Source of the DNA: Xanthomonas sp. DAR 35659 | GTDB lineage: Bacteria > Pseudomonadota > Gammaproteobacteria > Xanthomonadales > Xanthomonadaceae | NCBI RefSeq assembly: GCF_041242975.1 | Contig: NZ_CP162488.1 | Coordinates: 4,640,001-4,704,000, forward strand | Length of the DNA stretch: 64,000 bases | Direction of reading: 5' to 3' | Shown: positions 49,767 through 60,008 of the stretch, one piece after another | How positions within the stretch are numbered: position 1 is the stretch's first letter | Layout: every line of letters starts with the position of its first letter | Program-made: the position numbers and the translations under genes | Notes under the pieces: model-generated | Told to the model about the DNA's origin: nothing | Databases searched by the model: none | Seen by the model: only the letters and a program-made list of their open reading frames with translations

Positions 49767-50524
49767 TCAGGCCTTGAGCCGGTAACCGCTGCGGAAGATC
49801 GCCCACACCACGGCCAGGCACACCGCCAGGAACACCGCGGTCATGCTCGCGCTGACCGCGATGTGCACGTCGGCCTTGCCGAAGAACGCCCAACGGAAGC
49901 CGCTGACCAGGTACACCACCGGGTTGAACAGGCTGATCTTCTGCCACAGCGGCGGCAGCATGGAGATCGAATAGAAGCTGCCGCCGAGGAAGGTCAGCGG
50001 CGTCACCACCATCAGCGGGATCACCTGCAGCTTCTCGAAACCGTCGGCCCAGATGCCGATGATGAAGCCGAACAGGCTGAAGGTCAGCGCGGTCAGCACC
50101 AGGAAGCCGAACATCCACAGCGGATGCGCGATCTCGTACGGCACGAAGCAGCGCGCGGTGAGCAGGATCAGCAGGCCCAGCAGCACCGACTTGCTCGCCG
50201 CCGCGCCGACATAGCCGATCACCACCTCCCACCACGCCACCGGCGCCGACAGCACCTCGTAGATGGTGCCGGCCCAGCGCGGCATGTAGATGCCGAAGGA
50301 GGCGTTGGAGATGCTTTCGTTGAGCAGCGACAGCATCACCAGGCCGGGAATGATGTAGGCGCCGTAGCTGATGCCGTCGATGGCGCCCATGCGCGAGCCG
50401 ATCGCCGCGCCGAACACCACGAAGTACAGCGAGGTCGACAGCACCGGCGAGGCGATCGACTGGGTCAGCGTACGGAAGGTGCGCGCCATCTCGAAGCGGT
50501 AGATCGCGGCGATCGCGTGCAGGT

Positions 50525-50528
<4 letters not shown>
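49767..50528 (-). CDS. ABC-2 type permease (YadH-like)
   Basis: The 253-residue permease has six membrane helices and matches the YadH/NodJ-type drug or polysaccharide exporters: [20 protein letters not shown] near the start and [19 protein letters not shown] with [14 protein letters not shown] at the end. Its ATG overlaps the ATPase gene's stop codon as ATGA, so they form one transporter. The substrate is unknown; export is likely from family. Confidence 0.92.
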
Positions 50529-51472
<944 letters not shown>

Positions 51473-51581
51473 GGGAACTCCCGGAGCGGCGCGGAAACGA
51501 CCCCCAGGGTAGAAGCCGGCACGTGATGGATAAATCCCGATCCGGCGGAAGCACTCTCCCGTGTGCGGGATAGTTGGGGGC

Positions 51582-51770
51582 CGGGAGTGGGGAATGGGGA
51601 ATGGGGAATGGGGAATCGAAAAGCCTGCAGCGCCACGCTCAGCCCAGCTTTCCCATTCCCGATTCCCCTCTCCCCATTCCCAGCTTCAAAGCGCCCTGCA
51701 TGCAGACTGCATCACGTCGCAGCGAATCCCGCTCTTCCCATTCCCGTTTCCCCATTCCCGATTCCCAACC
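51582..51770. repeat. GGGAATG-type repeat cluster
   Basis: GGGGAAT units lie at 51582-51617, and complementary ATTCCC units at 51649-51682 and again at 51736-51768. So one set of G-rich units could pair with either of two C-rich sets. The element fills most of the 299-base spacer between the ABC ATPase start and the antiporter stop codon, and begins two bases after the antiporter stop on the minus strand. Confidence 0.85.
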
Positions 51771-51771
51771 G

Positions 51772-53409
51772 TCAACTCTTCCGCCGCGCCTCCAGCAGAT
51801 CCAGATTGCGGATCAGGCGGCGCGCGATCTCGTCGGAGATCTTGCGCTGGCGGGTCAGCTTGAACAGTTCCTGTCGCTCGGCCTGCAGGCCGGCCTGGCG
51901 CAGTTGGCGCAGCACGTCGTCCAGCCGCCGCGCCTCCTCCGGATCGCTTTCCATCGCCTCGCCGTGGTCGAGGTGGCGTTGATACAGGGCGCTGACCCGG
52001 GTCGCCGCCTCGTTGTACAGATCGGCGTGCTCGCTGTCCTGCACCAGCCGCTGCCGCAGTTTTTCCACCGCCGCCAGCGCCGCGCGCGAGGATTCGCGCC
52101 GCGCCAGGTCTTCCTCCAGGCGGTCGCTCGGTTCCTCCGGCAGTTCCAGGCCGCGCAGCAGTCGCGGCAGCGCCACGCTGGCGACCAGCAGCGAGGTCAC
52201 GATCACCGCGCTGGCCAGGAAGATCGCCAGGTCGCGCGCCGGGAACGCCGCGCCGCTGGGCAGCGCCAGCGGCAGGGTCAGCACGCCGGCCAGGGTGATC
52301 GCGCCGCGCACCCCGGCCAGCGAGGTCGCCACCACGATCCGCCACGGCGGGCTCTGCCGGGCTTCGCCGCGGCGGCGCGCCTTGAGCAGGTTCCAGCGCA
52401 GCGACAGCCACACCCACAGGAAGCGCAGCAGCAGCAGGCCGACGTAGATCACCAGCGCGTAGCCGAGCAGCCACCACGGATCCAGGTGCCCGGCCTCGTC
52501 CATGTTGTGCATGGCGCCCTGCACGATGCCCGGCAACTGTTCGCCGAGCAGCACGAACATGATGCCGTTGAGGGTGAACTGCACCATGTCCCACACCGCC
52601 GAGCGCTGCACGCGCATGCTGCCCGGGGCGCGGCCGCTCAGTTCCACGTAGCTCATGGCGATGCCGGCGGCGACCGCGGCGAGGATGCCGGACGCGTGGA
52701 TCGCCTCGGCCAGCAGGTAGGCGGCGAACGGCAGCAGCAGGTTGACCAGGATCGCCGCGCCCGGCTCCTCGCCGACCTGGCGCCAGATCCAGCGCTGCGC
52801 CAGGCTGGTGCCGATCACCACGGCGATGCCGGAGGCCACGCCGACCAGCGCCACCCACAGGAAGGTCAGCGAGGCGTCGGCCAGCGAGAACGTGCCGGTG
52901 ATCGCCGCGGCCACCGCGAACTGGAAGCAGACCAGGCCGGAGGCGTCGTTGAGCAGCGACTCGCCTTCCAGGATGTGCATCAGCCGCTTGGGGATCGGCG
53001 CGCGCGCGGCGATCGAGGAGACCGCGATCGGATCGGTCGGCGACACCACCGCGGCCAGCGCGAACGCCACCGCCAGCGGCATGGTCGGGATCATCCAGTG
53101 GATCAGGAAGCCGGCGCCGATCACGGTGAACACCACCAGGCCCAGCGCCAGTTCCAGGATCGCGCCCTTGTCGCGGAACAGGCCCTGCTTGGGAATGCGC
53201 CAGCCGTCCAGGAACAGCAGCGGCGGCAGGAACAGCAGGAAGAACAGTTCCGGCTCCAGCGCGTAGCCCTTCTTGAACACGCCGGCGATCACCGCGCCCA
53301 GGCCGATCTGCACCAGCGGCAACGGCAGCGAGAACGGCAGCACGCGCACCAGGTAGCCGCTGGCGACCACCGCCAGCAACATCGCCAACACCACTTCGAT
53401 CGAATGCAT
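51772..53409 (-). CDS. CPA1-type Na+/H+ antiporter
   Basis: The 545-residue protein has twelve membrane helices of the NhaP/CPA1 family: the ion-binding segment EGESLLNDASGLVCF, AAVVSPTDPIAVSS, and SLAGVRGAITLAGVLTLPLAL. A cytoplasmic tail of about 130 residues (rich in Arg, Glu and Leu) ends it, typical of regulated members. It exchanges Na+ or K+ for H+ and helps pH and salt control. The ATG at 53409 is the start of the first helix. Confidence 0.92.
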   Translation of the reverse strand: MHSIEVVLAMLLAVVASGYLVRVLPFSLPLPLVQIGLGAVIAGVFKKGYALEPELFFLLFLPPLLFLDGWRIPKQGLFRDKGAILELALGLVVFTVIGAGFLIHWMIPTMPLAVAFALAAVVSPTDPIAVSSIAARAPIPKRLMHILEGESLLNDASGLVCFQFAVAAAITGTFSLADASLTFLWVALVGVASGIAVVIGTSLAQRWIWRQVGEEPGAAILVNLLLPFAAYLLAEAIHASGILAAVAAGIAMSYVELSGRAPGSMRVQRSAVWDMVQFTLNGIMFVLLGEQLPGIVQGAMHNMDEAGHLDPWWLLGYALVIYVGLLLLRFLWVWLSLRWNLLKARRRGEARQSPPWRIVVATSLAGVRGAITLAGVLTLPLALPSGAAFPARDLAIFLASAVIVTSLLVASVALPRLLRGLELPEEPSDRLEEDLARRESSRAALAAVEKLRQRLVQDSEHADLYNEAATRVSALYQRHLDHGEAMESDPEEARRLDDVLRQLRQAGLQAERQELFKLTRQRKISDEIARRLIRNLDLLEARRKS

Positions 53410-53703
53410 GCTCGTCCGGACGCCGGCGCGCGCCGGCGGCGGCGCACCATGAATGGGGGAGACGGCAAGCAAACCGCACCGCAGGCGCGATGTCCAGTGG
53501 CGGCGCCGCGCGGCATCGGCTGGCCGCTGCAAGGGGCGGTCGCGCCGCCGATGCCCAATGCCGCGCGGGCGGCGGCGGCCATGCCCGCTCCTCGCGGCAG
53601 CGCGCGGACGGGCACGACCGGGCCACGGCGCGCGCTAGTATCGCGCCATCCCCCTCCCCATCCGCCCCCGTACCTGGCGCCCCGCGCCGCCGCCGGAGAT
53701 TCC

Positions 53704-54372
53704 ATGCTCACCATCCGCGACCTCAATGCCTTCATCGACGACCCGACGGTCAGCGACAACATCGCGCAGGTCTGGACGCTGATCGGCCAGCATTTCGAGC
53801 AGGCGCAGGCGACCCTGCCGGCCGAGCAGGCGATGCCGCGGCGCGAACTGTCGTTCCACGACCACGTGCGGCTGCTCGGCTACCTGTGCCTGCTGCTGGA
53901 GGGCGTTCCCGGCGATCTGGTGGAGATCGGCGTGTGGAAGGGCAAGTCGCTGGTGCTGATGAACGAGATCAGCAATCGCCAGCGGCGGGTGATCGGGCTG
54001 GACCCGTTCGCCCTGCCCAACCAGTTCGAGGAGTTCAACCACTACCGGCAGCTGCTGCTGCCCAATGCGCAGTTCATCCGCGGCTATTCGGAATTCTGCG
54101 CGCAGCACTTCTTCAACATGAAGCCGGAGGTGGCGCTGCTGCACATCGACGGCGGCCACACCGGGCGCAACGTCTTGCTGGATTTCCTGCTGTACGCGCC
54201 GAGCGTGGTCTCCGGCGGGTTCGTGGTGTTCGACGACTATGGCGACTGGGAGCATTCGCCGGAGGTCGGTCCGGCGGTGGATCTGCTGCGCGCCTCCGGC
54301 TACTTCGGCGACTTCCACGTGCTCGGCTGCGCGCACGGCTTCGAGAACAGCTACGTGCTGCAGCGGCGATGA
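53704..54372 (+). CDS. SAM-dependent methyltransferase (TylF/class I type)
   Basis: The 222-residue protein has the class I SAM fold: LVEIGVWKGKSLVLMNEI as motif I, VIGLDPFALPNQFEEFN, and LLHIDGGHTGRNVLLDFL with FVVFDDYGDWE as the later metal-binding Asp residues seen in TylF-like O-methyltransferases. Sugar or small-molecule methylation is likely, possibly linked to surface glycans. The ATG at 53704 is preferred; a longer frame upstream runs antisense to the antiporter. It stands alone. Confidence 0.84.
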   Translation: MLTIRDLNAFIDDPTVSDNIAQVWTLIGQHFEQAQATLPAEQAMPRRELSFHDHVRLLGYLCLLLEGVPGDLVEIGVWKGKSLVLMNEISNRQRRVIGLDPFALPNQFEEFNHYRQLLLPNAQFIRGYSEFCAQHFFNMKPEVALLHIDGGHTGRNVLLDFLLYAPSVVSGGFVVFDDYGDWEHSPEVGPAVDLLRASGYFGDFHVLGCAHGFENSYVLQRR

Positions 54373-54419
54373 CGCGTCGCTGACCGCCGTCCCGCGCCGA
54401 ACGCACCCGTGCGCGGCGC

Positions 54420-55868
54420 TCAGCGCGGGACCGGCGCAACCACCGCGCGCGGCGTGTCCGGAGCCTGCGCCAGCGTCCGCAGGTCGTCGACGAAGCCGCG
54501 ATAGGCGCTGGCCGCGTCGGCCTCGCCCCGCTGGCGCAGCACCCACGACGGATGCACGGTGGCCAGGGCACGGGTGCCATCGTCCAGCGCCTGCCACTGC
54601 CCGCGCTGGGCCATCAGCGCGAAGCCGCTCCCCAGCACCGCGCGCGCCGCGGTCGCGCCCAGGCACAGCACGATCCGCGGACGCACCCGTGCCAGTTCGC
54701 CGGCCAGCCACATCCGGCAGGCTTCGACATGGGCACGCTCGGGATTGCGGTGCAGCCGCGCCTTGCCGCGCTGCTCGAAGCGGAAATGCTTGACCGCGTT
54801 GGTGACGTACAGGCCGGCACGGTCGACGCCCAGCTCCTGCAGCGCGCGGTCGAACAGGCGCCCGGCCGGGCCGACGAACGGGCGCCCGCTCAGGTCTTCC
54901 TCGTCGCCGGGTTGCTCGCCCACCACCATCACCGCGGCGTTCGGCGGGCCGTCGCCGAACACGGTCTGGGTGGCCGGCTGCCACAGCGGACAGCGGCGGC
55001 AATCGCGCGCCGCCGCGCGCAGCGCATCCAGGCTGTCGTCGTCGGCCACGACCGGCGCCGGGGCCGGCGCGGGAATGCGCCGCCGCACCGGTTCCGGCGC
55101 ACGCTCGGCCATCGCGTGCACGCGCTGGCCGGCCTCGCGGATCAGGGTCGGCAACAGTTGCGTCTCCGGCAGGTGCTTCCAGTACTTCTGCGGCATCTCC
55201 TGGCGCATCATCGTCGGGTTGAGCCGCGCCGGGTTGAAGATGTTGGCGTAGTAGGTCCGCCACAGCGCGTCCTGCGCATCGTCGGCCGGCGCATCGGCGC
55301 GCTGCGCGCCGGCGCCGAACCGCAGCGCCGCACCGTCCCATTGCACGCTGCGGTACGGGGTGAGGATCGCCCAGCGCATGCCGGCGAAGCGCCGCGCGAA
55401 GAACGGCGCGATGCGATCGACGATGTGGTGCTCCGGCTCGAACCAGGCGATGTAGGCCTCCTGCTCGCCCGGCACTTCGCGGAAGCGCACGAACGCCTTC
55501 ATCTTGTGGCTGTCGCGGCGCACCGCCTGCGCCCACTGCTGCGCGCGGTGCACGTCGGCATCGGTGACCCGCTGCAGCAGCGCGCGCTCGCCGCCGGCGA
55601 TGCGCCATAGCAGCCGGTACAGCAAGGCATGCCGCTGCGGATCGCGATGGCACAGCACCGCGCCGGCCAGCGCCAGGAACTCGGCCGACACGCGCGGCGG
55701 CGGTACCGTCGCCGCCAACCCGGTCACATCCGCGCCCGCCAGCAACCCGCCCTGCGCATCGCCGTCCCAGCGGATGTGCTCCGGCGCCGCTTGTGCGCAC
55801 CACGCCGCGCGCGCCGCGTCGCGCCAGGCCTGCAGGCTCCAGGGCGGATGGACCTCAGCCTGGAACAC
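54420..55868 (-). CDS. DUF4130-UdgX fusion: uracil-DNA glycosylase X-type
   Basis: The 482-residue protein joins an N-terminal DUF4130 domain (about 1-260, with KMKAFVRFREVPGEQEAYIAW and IFNPARLNPTMMRQEMP) to a UdgX-type Fe-S glycosylase. The latter has CRRCPLW as a cluster ligand site, motif A GEQPGDEEDLSGRPFVGP, NAVKHFRFEQ, the KxRxH loop (GKARLHRNP, His373) and HPSWVLR. In UdgX the loop His forms a covalent link with the abasic site. GTG 55868 was chosen for its GGCGAGGG-like binding site; ATG 55892 and 55958 are alternatives. It follows a radical SAM repair-type gene. Confidence 0.9.
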   Translation of the reverse strand: MFQAEVHPPWSLQAWRDAARAAWCAQAAPEHIRWDGDAQGGLLAGADVTGLAATVPPPRVSAEFLALAGAVLCHRDPQRHALLYRLLWRIAGGERALLQRVTDADVHRAQQWAQAVRRDSHKMKAFVRFREVPGEQEAYIAWFEPEHHIVDRIAPFFARRFAGMRWAILTPYRSVQWDGAALRFGAGAQRADAPADDAQDALWRTYYANIFNPARLNPTMMRQEMPQKYWKHLPETQLLPTLIREAGQRVHAMAERAPEPVRRRIPAPAPAPVVADDDSLDALRAAARDCRRCPLWQPATQTVFGDGPPNAAVMVVGEQPGDEEDLSGRPFVGPAGRLFDRALQELGVDRAGLYVTNAVKHFRFEQRGKARLHRNPERAHVEACRMWLAGELARVRPRIVLCLGATAARAVLGSGFALMAQRGQWQALDDGTRALATVHPSWVLRQRGEADAASAYRGFVDDLRTLAQAPDTPRAVVAPVPR

Positions 55869-55978
55869 TGTCCCGCCCTCGCCGCCGCGCATGCCATGCG
55901 CAGCGCCCGCCGGCGCCATCGCATGCGCCGGCCGTCGCGCCGGCACGAGCGGCCGCAAGCCACCGCCTCCACCCGCGC

Positions 55979-57223
55979 TCAGTCAAACAATCCCCCCTGG
56001 CGCGGCGCCGGTGCCAACTGCGCGCGCAGCCGCTGCGGATCGTCCAGCCGCCGCCGCGGATGATGGTCGAGCACGCTGACGAACGGCAGCAGCTTCTTCA
56101 GCGGCACCCGCAACCGCGCCAGGTCGCCGACCCGCAGCCGCGCGTGCCGGCGCGCCAACAGCAACCGTTCGACATTGCCCGTGCCCAGCCCCGGCACCCG
56201 CAGCAGCAACTCGCGCGCGGCGGTGTTGAGATCCACCGGGAAGCGCTCGGGGTTGCGCAGCGCCCAGGCCAGCTTGGGGTCCACATCGAGATCGAGCATG
56301 CCGCTGGTGGTCGGCGGGGCGATCTCCTCCACCGAGAACTCGTAGAAGCGCAGCAGCCAGTCGGCCTGGTACAGGCGGTGTTCGCGCTGCAATGGCGGCG
56401 CCAGCAGCGGCAGCTTGGCCGAGGCGTCGGGAATCGGACTGAACGCGGAGTAGTAGACGCGGCGCAGGCGGTAGTTGCCATACAGATTGTGGCTGGTGTG
56501 CAGGATCGCGCGGTCGTCGGCGCCATCGGCGCCGACGATCATCTGCGTGCTCTGCCCGGCCGGGGCGAAGCGCGGCGGCTTGGCGCGCACCCGGGTCTCG
56601 GCCTTGCGCGCCTCCTTGCCTTCCTCGATGCGCCAGCGCAGCTCGCCCATCGCCGCGCGGATGCCGCCGACGTTCTTCTCCGGCGCCAGTTGCGCCAGGC
56701 CGCGCTCGGTCGGCAACTCCACGTTGATGCTGAGCCGGTCGGCGTAGCGGCCGGCGGCGGCGAGCAGTTCCGGCGCCGCGTCGGGAATGGTCTTGAGGTG
56801 GATATAGCCGGCGAAGCGGTGCTCCTCGCGCAACAGCCGCGCCACTTCCACCAGTTGCTCCATGGTGTAGTCGCTGTTGCGGATGATGCCGCTGGAGAGG
56901 AACAACCCTTCGATGTAGTTGCGCTTGTAGAAATCCAGGGTCAGCTTGACCACTTCCGCCGGCGTGAAGCGCGCGCGGCGCACGTTGCTGGACACGCGGT
57001 TGACGCAGTAGGCGCAGTCGAACACGCAGAAGTTGGTCAACAGGATCTTCAGCAGCGACACGCAACGCCCGTCCGGCGTGTACGAATGGCAGATGCCCAT
57101 GCCCTCGGTACTGCCGATGCCGCCGCTGCGCAGCGAATCGCGCTTGCCGGCGCCGCTGGAGGCGCAGGACGCGTCGTACTTGGCCGCGTCGGCGAGCACG
57201 GCGAGCTTTTCGAGGGTATTCAC
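55979..57223 (-). CDS. Radical SAM protein of the putative DNA modification/repair family
   Basis: The 414-residue enzyme has the radical SAM cluster motif CVFDCAYC, followed by FTPAEVVKLTLDFYKRNYIE and SSGIIRNSDYTMEQLVEVARLL. The C-terminal part includes helix-hairpin-helix-like LLLRVPGLGTGNVERLLLA suited to DNA binding. It belongs to the family (SplB-like) that is often adjacent to DUF4130 proteins, as here (110 bases upstream of the fusion gene). A DNA-repair or base-modification reaction is assumed but its substrate is unknown. Confidence 0.9.
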   Translation of the reverse strand: MNTLEKLAVLADAAKYDASCASSGAGKRDSLRSGGIGSTEGMGICHSYTPDGRCVSLLKILLTNFCVFDCAYCVNRVSSNVRRARFTPAEVVKLTLDFYKRNYIEGLFLSSGIIRNSDYTMEQLVEVARLLREEHRFAGYIHLKTIPDAAPELLAAAGRYADRLSINVELPTERGLAQLAPEKNVGGIRAAMGELRWRIEEGKEARKAETRVRAKPPRFAPAGQSTQMIVGADGADDRAILHTSHNLYGNYRLRRVYYSAFSPIPDASAKLPLLAPPLQREHRLYQADWLLRFYEFSVEEIAPPTTSGMLDLDVDPKLAWALRNPERFPVDLNTAARELLLRVPGLGTGNVERLLLARRHARLRVGDLARLRVPLKKLLPFVSVLDHHPRRRLDDPQRLRAQLAPAPRQGGLFD

Positions 57224-57326
57224 CCGCCGACGGTGCCGGCTCCGCGTCTCAAACGGTGAGACGCGGAGCAGCGATGGCCTTCACCGCCATGAACCGCTCA
57301 GTTCGACCCGACAGGACCGGCGGCGT

Positions 57327-58133
57327 TCAGGCCGCCGCGCGCGCTGCGGCGCCGTCGAAGCGGTAGATGTCCATCGCCAGCAGCCCGGCATCGATGCCGG
57401 CATCGATGCGCTGCGCGCCGAGTCCATCCGCGCCGGCCGCGCCCATCGCGAAGTAGATCGGCTGCCAGTGCTCGTCGGTGGGATGCGCGCGTTCGGCGAA
57501 GGGCGCCTGGCGGCGATAGTCGAGCAAGGCCGGCACGTCCTCGCGCAGCAAGGCCTGCTCCACCCAGTCGATGAACGGGCGCACGTAGGGCGCGTCCTTG
57601 CCGTCGGCGTAGCGGCCGAAATCGTGCAGGTTGTGGGTGATGCTGCCCGACCCGACCAGCAGCACGCCCTGCGCGCGCAGCGGCGCCAGCGCGCGGCCGA
57701 CCGCCAGTTGGTGCGCCGGCCCCAGCTCGGGCTGGATCGACAGCGGCACCACCGGGATGTCGGCCTGCGGATACAGCAGCGACAGCGGCACCCACACGCC
57801 ATGGTCGAGGCCGCGGCGCTCGTCCACGTACGGCTGCAGACCGGCGCGTTCGAGCCGTTGCGCGATCTCCTGCGCCAGCGCCGGCGCGCCCGGCGCCGGG
57901 TACTCCATCGCGTGCAGTTCGCGCGGGAAACCGCCGAAGTCGTGGATGGTCGGCGGCTGCGCCGCCGCGCCGATCAGCGGCCGCCGCCCCAGCCAGTGCG
58001 CCGAGGCGACCACGATCGCGCGCGGCCGCGGCAGCGTCCGCGCCAGCTCGGCCAGGCGCAGGCCGACCTGCCCCGGATGCAGCGCGGTCATCGGCGAACC
58101 ATGCGAGATATACAGCGACGGCAGACGGGACAT
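57327..58133 (-). CDS. ygiD: DODA-type extradiol dioxygenase (YgiD-like)
   Basis: The 268-residue enzyme belongs to the LigB/DODA group: LYISHGSPMTAL with the first zinc-ligand His, VVASAHWLG, DFGGFPRELHAMEYPAPGAP, and LDHGVWVPLSLLYPQADIPV. YgiD opens the ring of 4,5-DOPA, so small catechols are likely substrates. The metal-binding His residues are all present. It is divergent from a LysR regulator by 183 bases, suggesting control by that regulator. Confidence 0.9.
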   Translation of the reverse strand: MSRLPSLYISHGSPMTALHPGQVGLRLAELARTLPRPRAIVVASAHWLGRRPLIGAAAQPPTIHDFGGFPRELHAMEYPAPGAPALAQEIAQRLERAGLQPYVDERRGLDHGVWVPLSLLYPQADIPVVPLSIQPELGPAHQLAVGRALAPLRAQGVLLVGSGSITHNLHDFGRYADGKDAPYVRPFIDWVEQALLREDVPALLDYRRQAPFAERAHPTDEHWQPIYFAMGAAGADGLGAQRIDAGIDAGLLAMDIYRFDGAAARAAA

Positions 58134-58316
58134 GACGGATCTCCAGAGGATGCGGCAATCGCGACGCGCCCGCCGCGGCAAGGCATGACAGGCCGTTGCG
58201 GGCGGCGCCCGCGGGTGCCGCGCGGCGCGGCATCGGCACCAGGAGCACAGGGTATTCCCGACAGCAGGGGAGATAAATTACGCTCGGCCCGGATATCTGT
58301 TTCAGGAACAGCAACA

Positions 58317-59228
58317 ATGGATACGCTGGACGCGATGCGTGTGTTCGTCACCGTGGTCGATCGCAACGGCTTCAACGCCGCCGCCGAGGCGCTGGGCATG
58401 TCCACCGCCAGCGTCACCCGGCAAGTGGCGTGGCTGGAAAAGCGGCTCGGCCTGCGCCTGCTCAACCGCACCACCCGCCGGGTCAGCCCGAGCAGCGTCG
58501 GCACCGCCTACTACCAGCGCTGCCAGGTGCTGCTGGCCGAGTTCGACGACATGGAGGCGGCGGTCGGCGAACAGGCGCTGACGCCCTCGGGCACCCTGCG
58601 CATCAACGCCCCCTTCAGCTTCGCCATCGCCCGGCTGGGACCGCGCCTGGCCGGCTACCGGGCACGCCATCCGCAGGTGGCGCTGGACCTGTCGCTGTCG
58701 GACCGGCTGGTGGACATCGTCGAGGAAGGCTACGACATGGCGATCCGCATCACCCGCCAGGTCACCCCGACCCTGATCGCGCGCAAGCTCGGCGAGGTGC
58801 AGGCGTATCTGTGCGCGGCGCCGGCCTACCTGGAACGCGCCGGCACGCCGCGCCTGGCCGCCGACATTGCCGGGCACGAATTCCTGAACTACAGCTATTC
58901 GCCGCTGGGCGACGAACTCGCCCTGCAAGGTCCCGACGGCGAGACCCGGGTGCGCATCCAGGGCGGGTTGCGCGCCAACAGCGGCGACGTGCTGCGCGAG
59001 GCCGCCGTCGCCGGCATGGGCATCGTCCTGCAGCCGGACTTCATCGCGGAGAAGGAACTGGAGGACGGGCGCCTGGTGCGCGTGCTGCCCGACCACCAAC
59101 TCGCCCCGATCGGCGTCTACGCGGTCTATGCCAACCGCAGCCACCTGGCGCCGAAGGTGCGCAGCTTCATCGACTACCTGGTCGAAGTCGGCATCGAGCG
59201 CGAGATGCGGGGCGACGCGGCCCCCTGA
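58317..59228 (+). CDS. LysR family transcriptional regulator
   Basis: The 303-residue protein has an N-terminal winged helix-turn-helix (MRVFVTVVDRNGFNAAAEAL; STASVTRQVAWLEKRLGLRL) and a periplasmic-binding-like effector domain. It resembles the CrgA/aminobenzoate-type subgroup responding to quinones or aromatic acids. The gene is divergent from the dioxygenase gene and 130 bases upstream of a flavodoxin-like gene, either of which may be a target. Confidence 0.92.
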   Translation: MDTLDAMRVFVTVVDRNGFNAAAEALGMSTASVTRQVAWLEKRLGLRLLNRTTRRVSPSSVGTAYYQRCQVLLAEFDDMEAAVGEQALTPSGTLRINAPFSFAIARLGPRLAGYRARHPQVALDLSLSDRLVDIVEEGYDMAIRITRQVTPTLIARKLGEVQAYLCAAPAYLERAGTPRLAADIAGHEFLNYSYSPLGDELALQGPDGETRVRIQGGLRANSGDVLREAAVAGMGIVLQPDFIAEKELEDGRLVRVLPDHQLAPIGVYAVYANRSHLAPKVRSFIDYLVEVGIEREMRGDAAP

Positions 59229-59358
59229 GGAACGTCGCCCGGCCGCCGCAGCGCCGGTCGGACACAACATCCTGCGCGTGGCGCTGATCGGAGCGGCGGC
59301 GCATGCGCACAATGCCCGCGCTTCCCCCCTCCCTTCATTCGATTCCAGGAGTTCGCCC

Positions 59359-59928
59359 ATGAGCAAGATCGCGATCGTCTACTTCAGCGGCTACGGCCAT
59401 ACCGTCAAGCAGGCCGAGGCGGTGCACGCCGGCGCCGCCAGCGTCGGCGAGGCCACGCTGTACCGCATCGACGAGGACGGCAATCTGCCCGAAGACGCCT
59501 GGGACGCCATCGGCCAGGCCGATGCGATCATCTACGGCAGCCCGACCTACATGGGCGGCCCGGCCTGGCAGTTCAAGAAGTTCGCCGACGCCAGTTCCAA
59601 GCCGTGGTTCGCGCAGGCCTGGAAGGACAAGGTCGCCGCCGGCTTCACCAACTCCGCGTCGGTCAATGGCGACAAGTTCTCCACCATCGAATACTTCTGG
59701 ACCCTGTCGCAGCAGCACGGCCAGATCTGGATCGGCACCGGCCTGCCGCCGGCCAACACCAAGGCGCACGGCCCGGCCGACGTGAACTGGACCGCCGGTT
59801 TCGCCGGCGCGCTGGCGATCTCGCCGTCGGATGCGTCGCCGGACGAAGCGCCGCGTGCCGGCGACCTGGAAACCGCGCGCCTGCTCGGCAAGCGCGTGGC
59901 CGAATACGCGGCCAAGCTGAAGGGCTGA
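59359..59928 (+). CDS. Flavodoxin/NAD(P)H-dependent FMN reductase-like protein
   Basis: The 189-residue protein has the flavodoxin fold: AIVYFSGYGHTVKQAEAVHA binds the FMN phosphate, and IIYGSPTYMGGPAWQFKKFA with VAAGFTNSASVNGDKFSTI form the isoalloxazine site, as in WrbA-like quinone reductases. It probably reduces quinones by two electrons to avoid radical formation. The ATG at 59359 has AGGAG eight bases upstream. It lies between two LysR genes. Confidence 0.87.
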   Translation: MSKIAIVYFSGYGHTVKQAEAVHAGAASVGEATLYRIDEDGNLPEDAWDAIGQADAIIYGSPTYMGGPAWQFKKFADASSKPWFAQAWKDKVAAGFTNSASVNGDKFSTIEYFWTLSQQHGQIWIGTGLPPANTKAHGPADVNWTAGFAGALAISPSDASPDEAPRAGDLETARLLGKRVAEYAAKLKG

Positions 59929-60008
59929 GCCCAGTAGCGCCGTCGCCACCGCCACGGTGGCGACGGCCGTTCCCCGCCCCCCCGCGCGGCAGCGCCGGGA
60001 TCGGCCGA

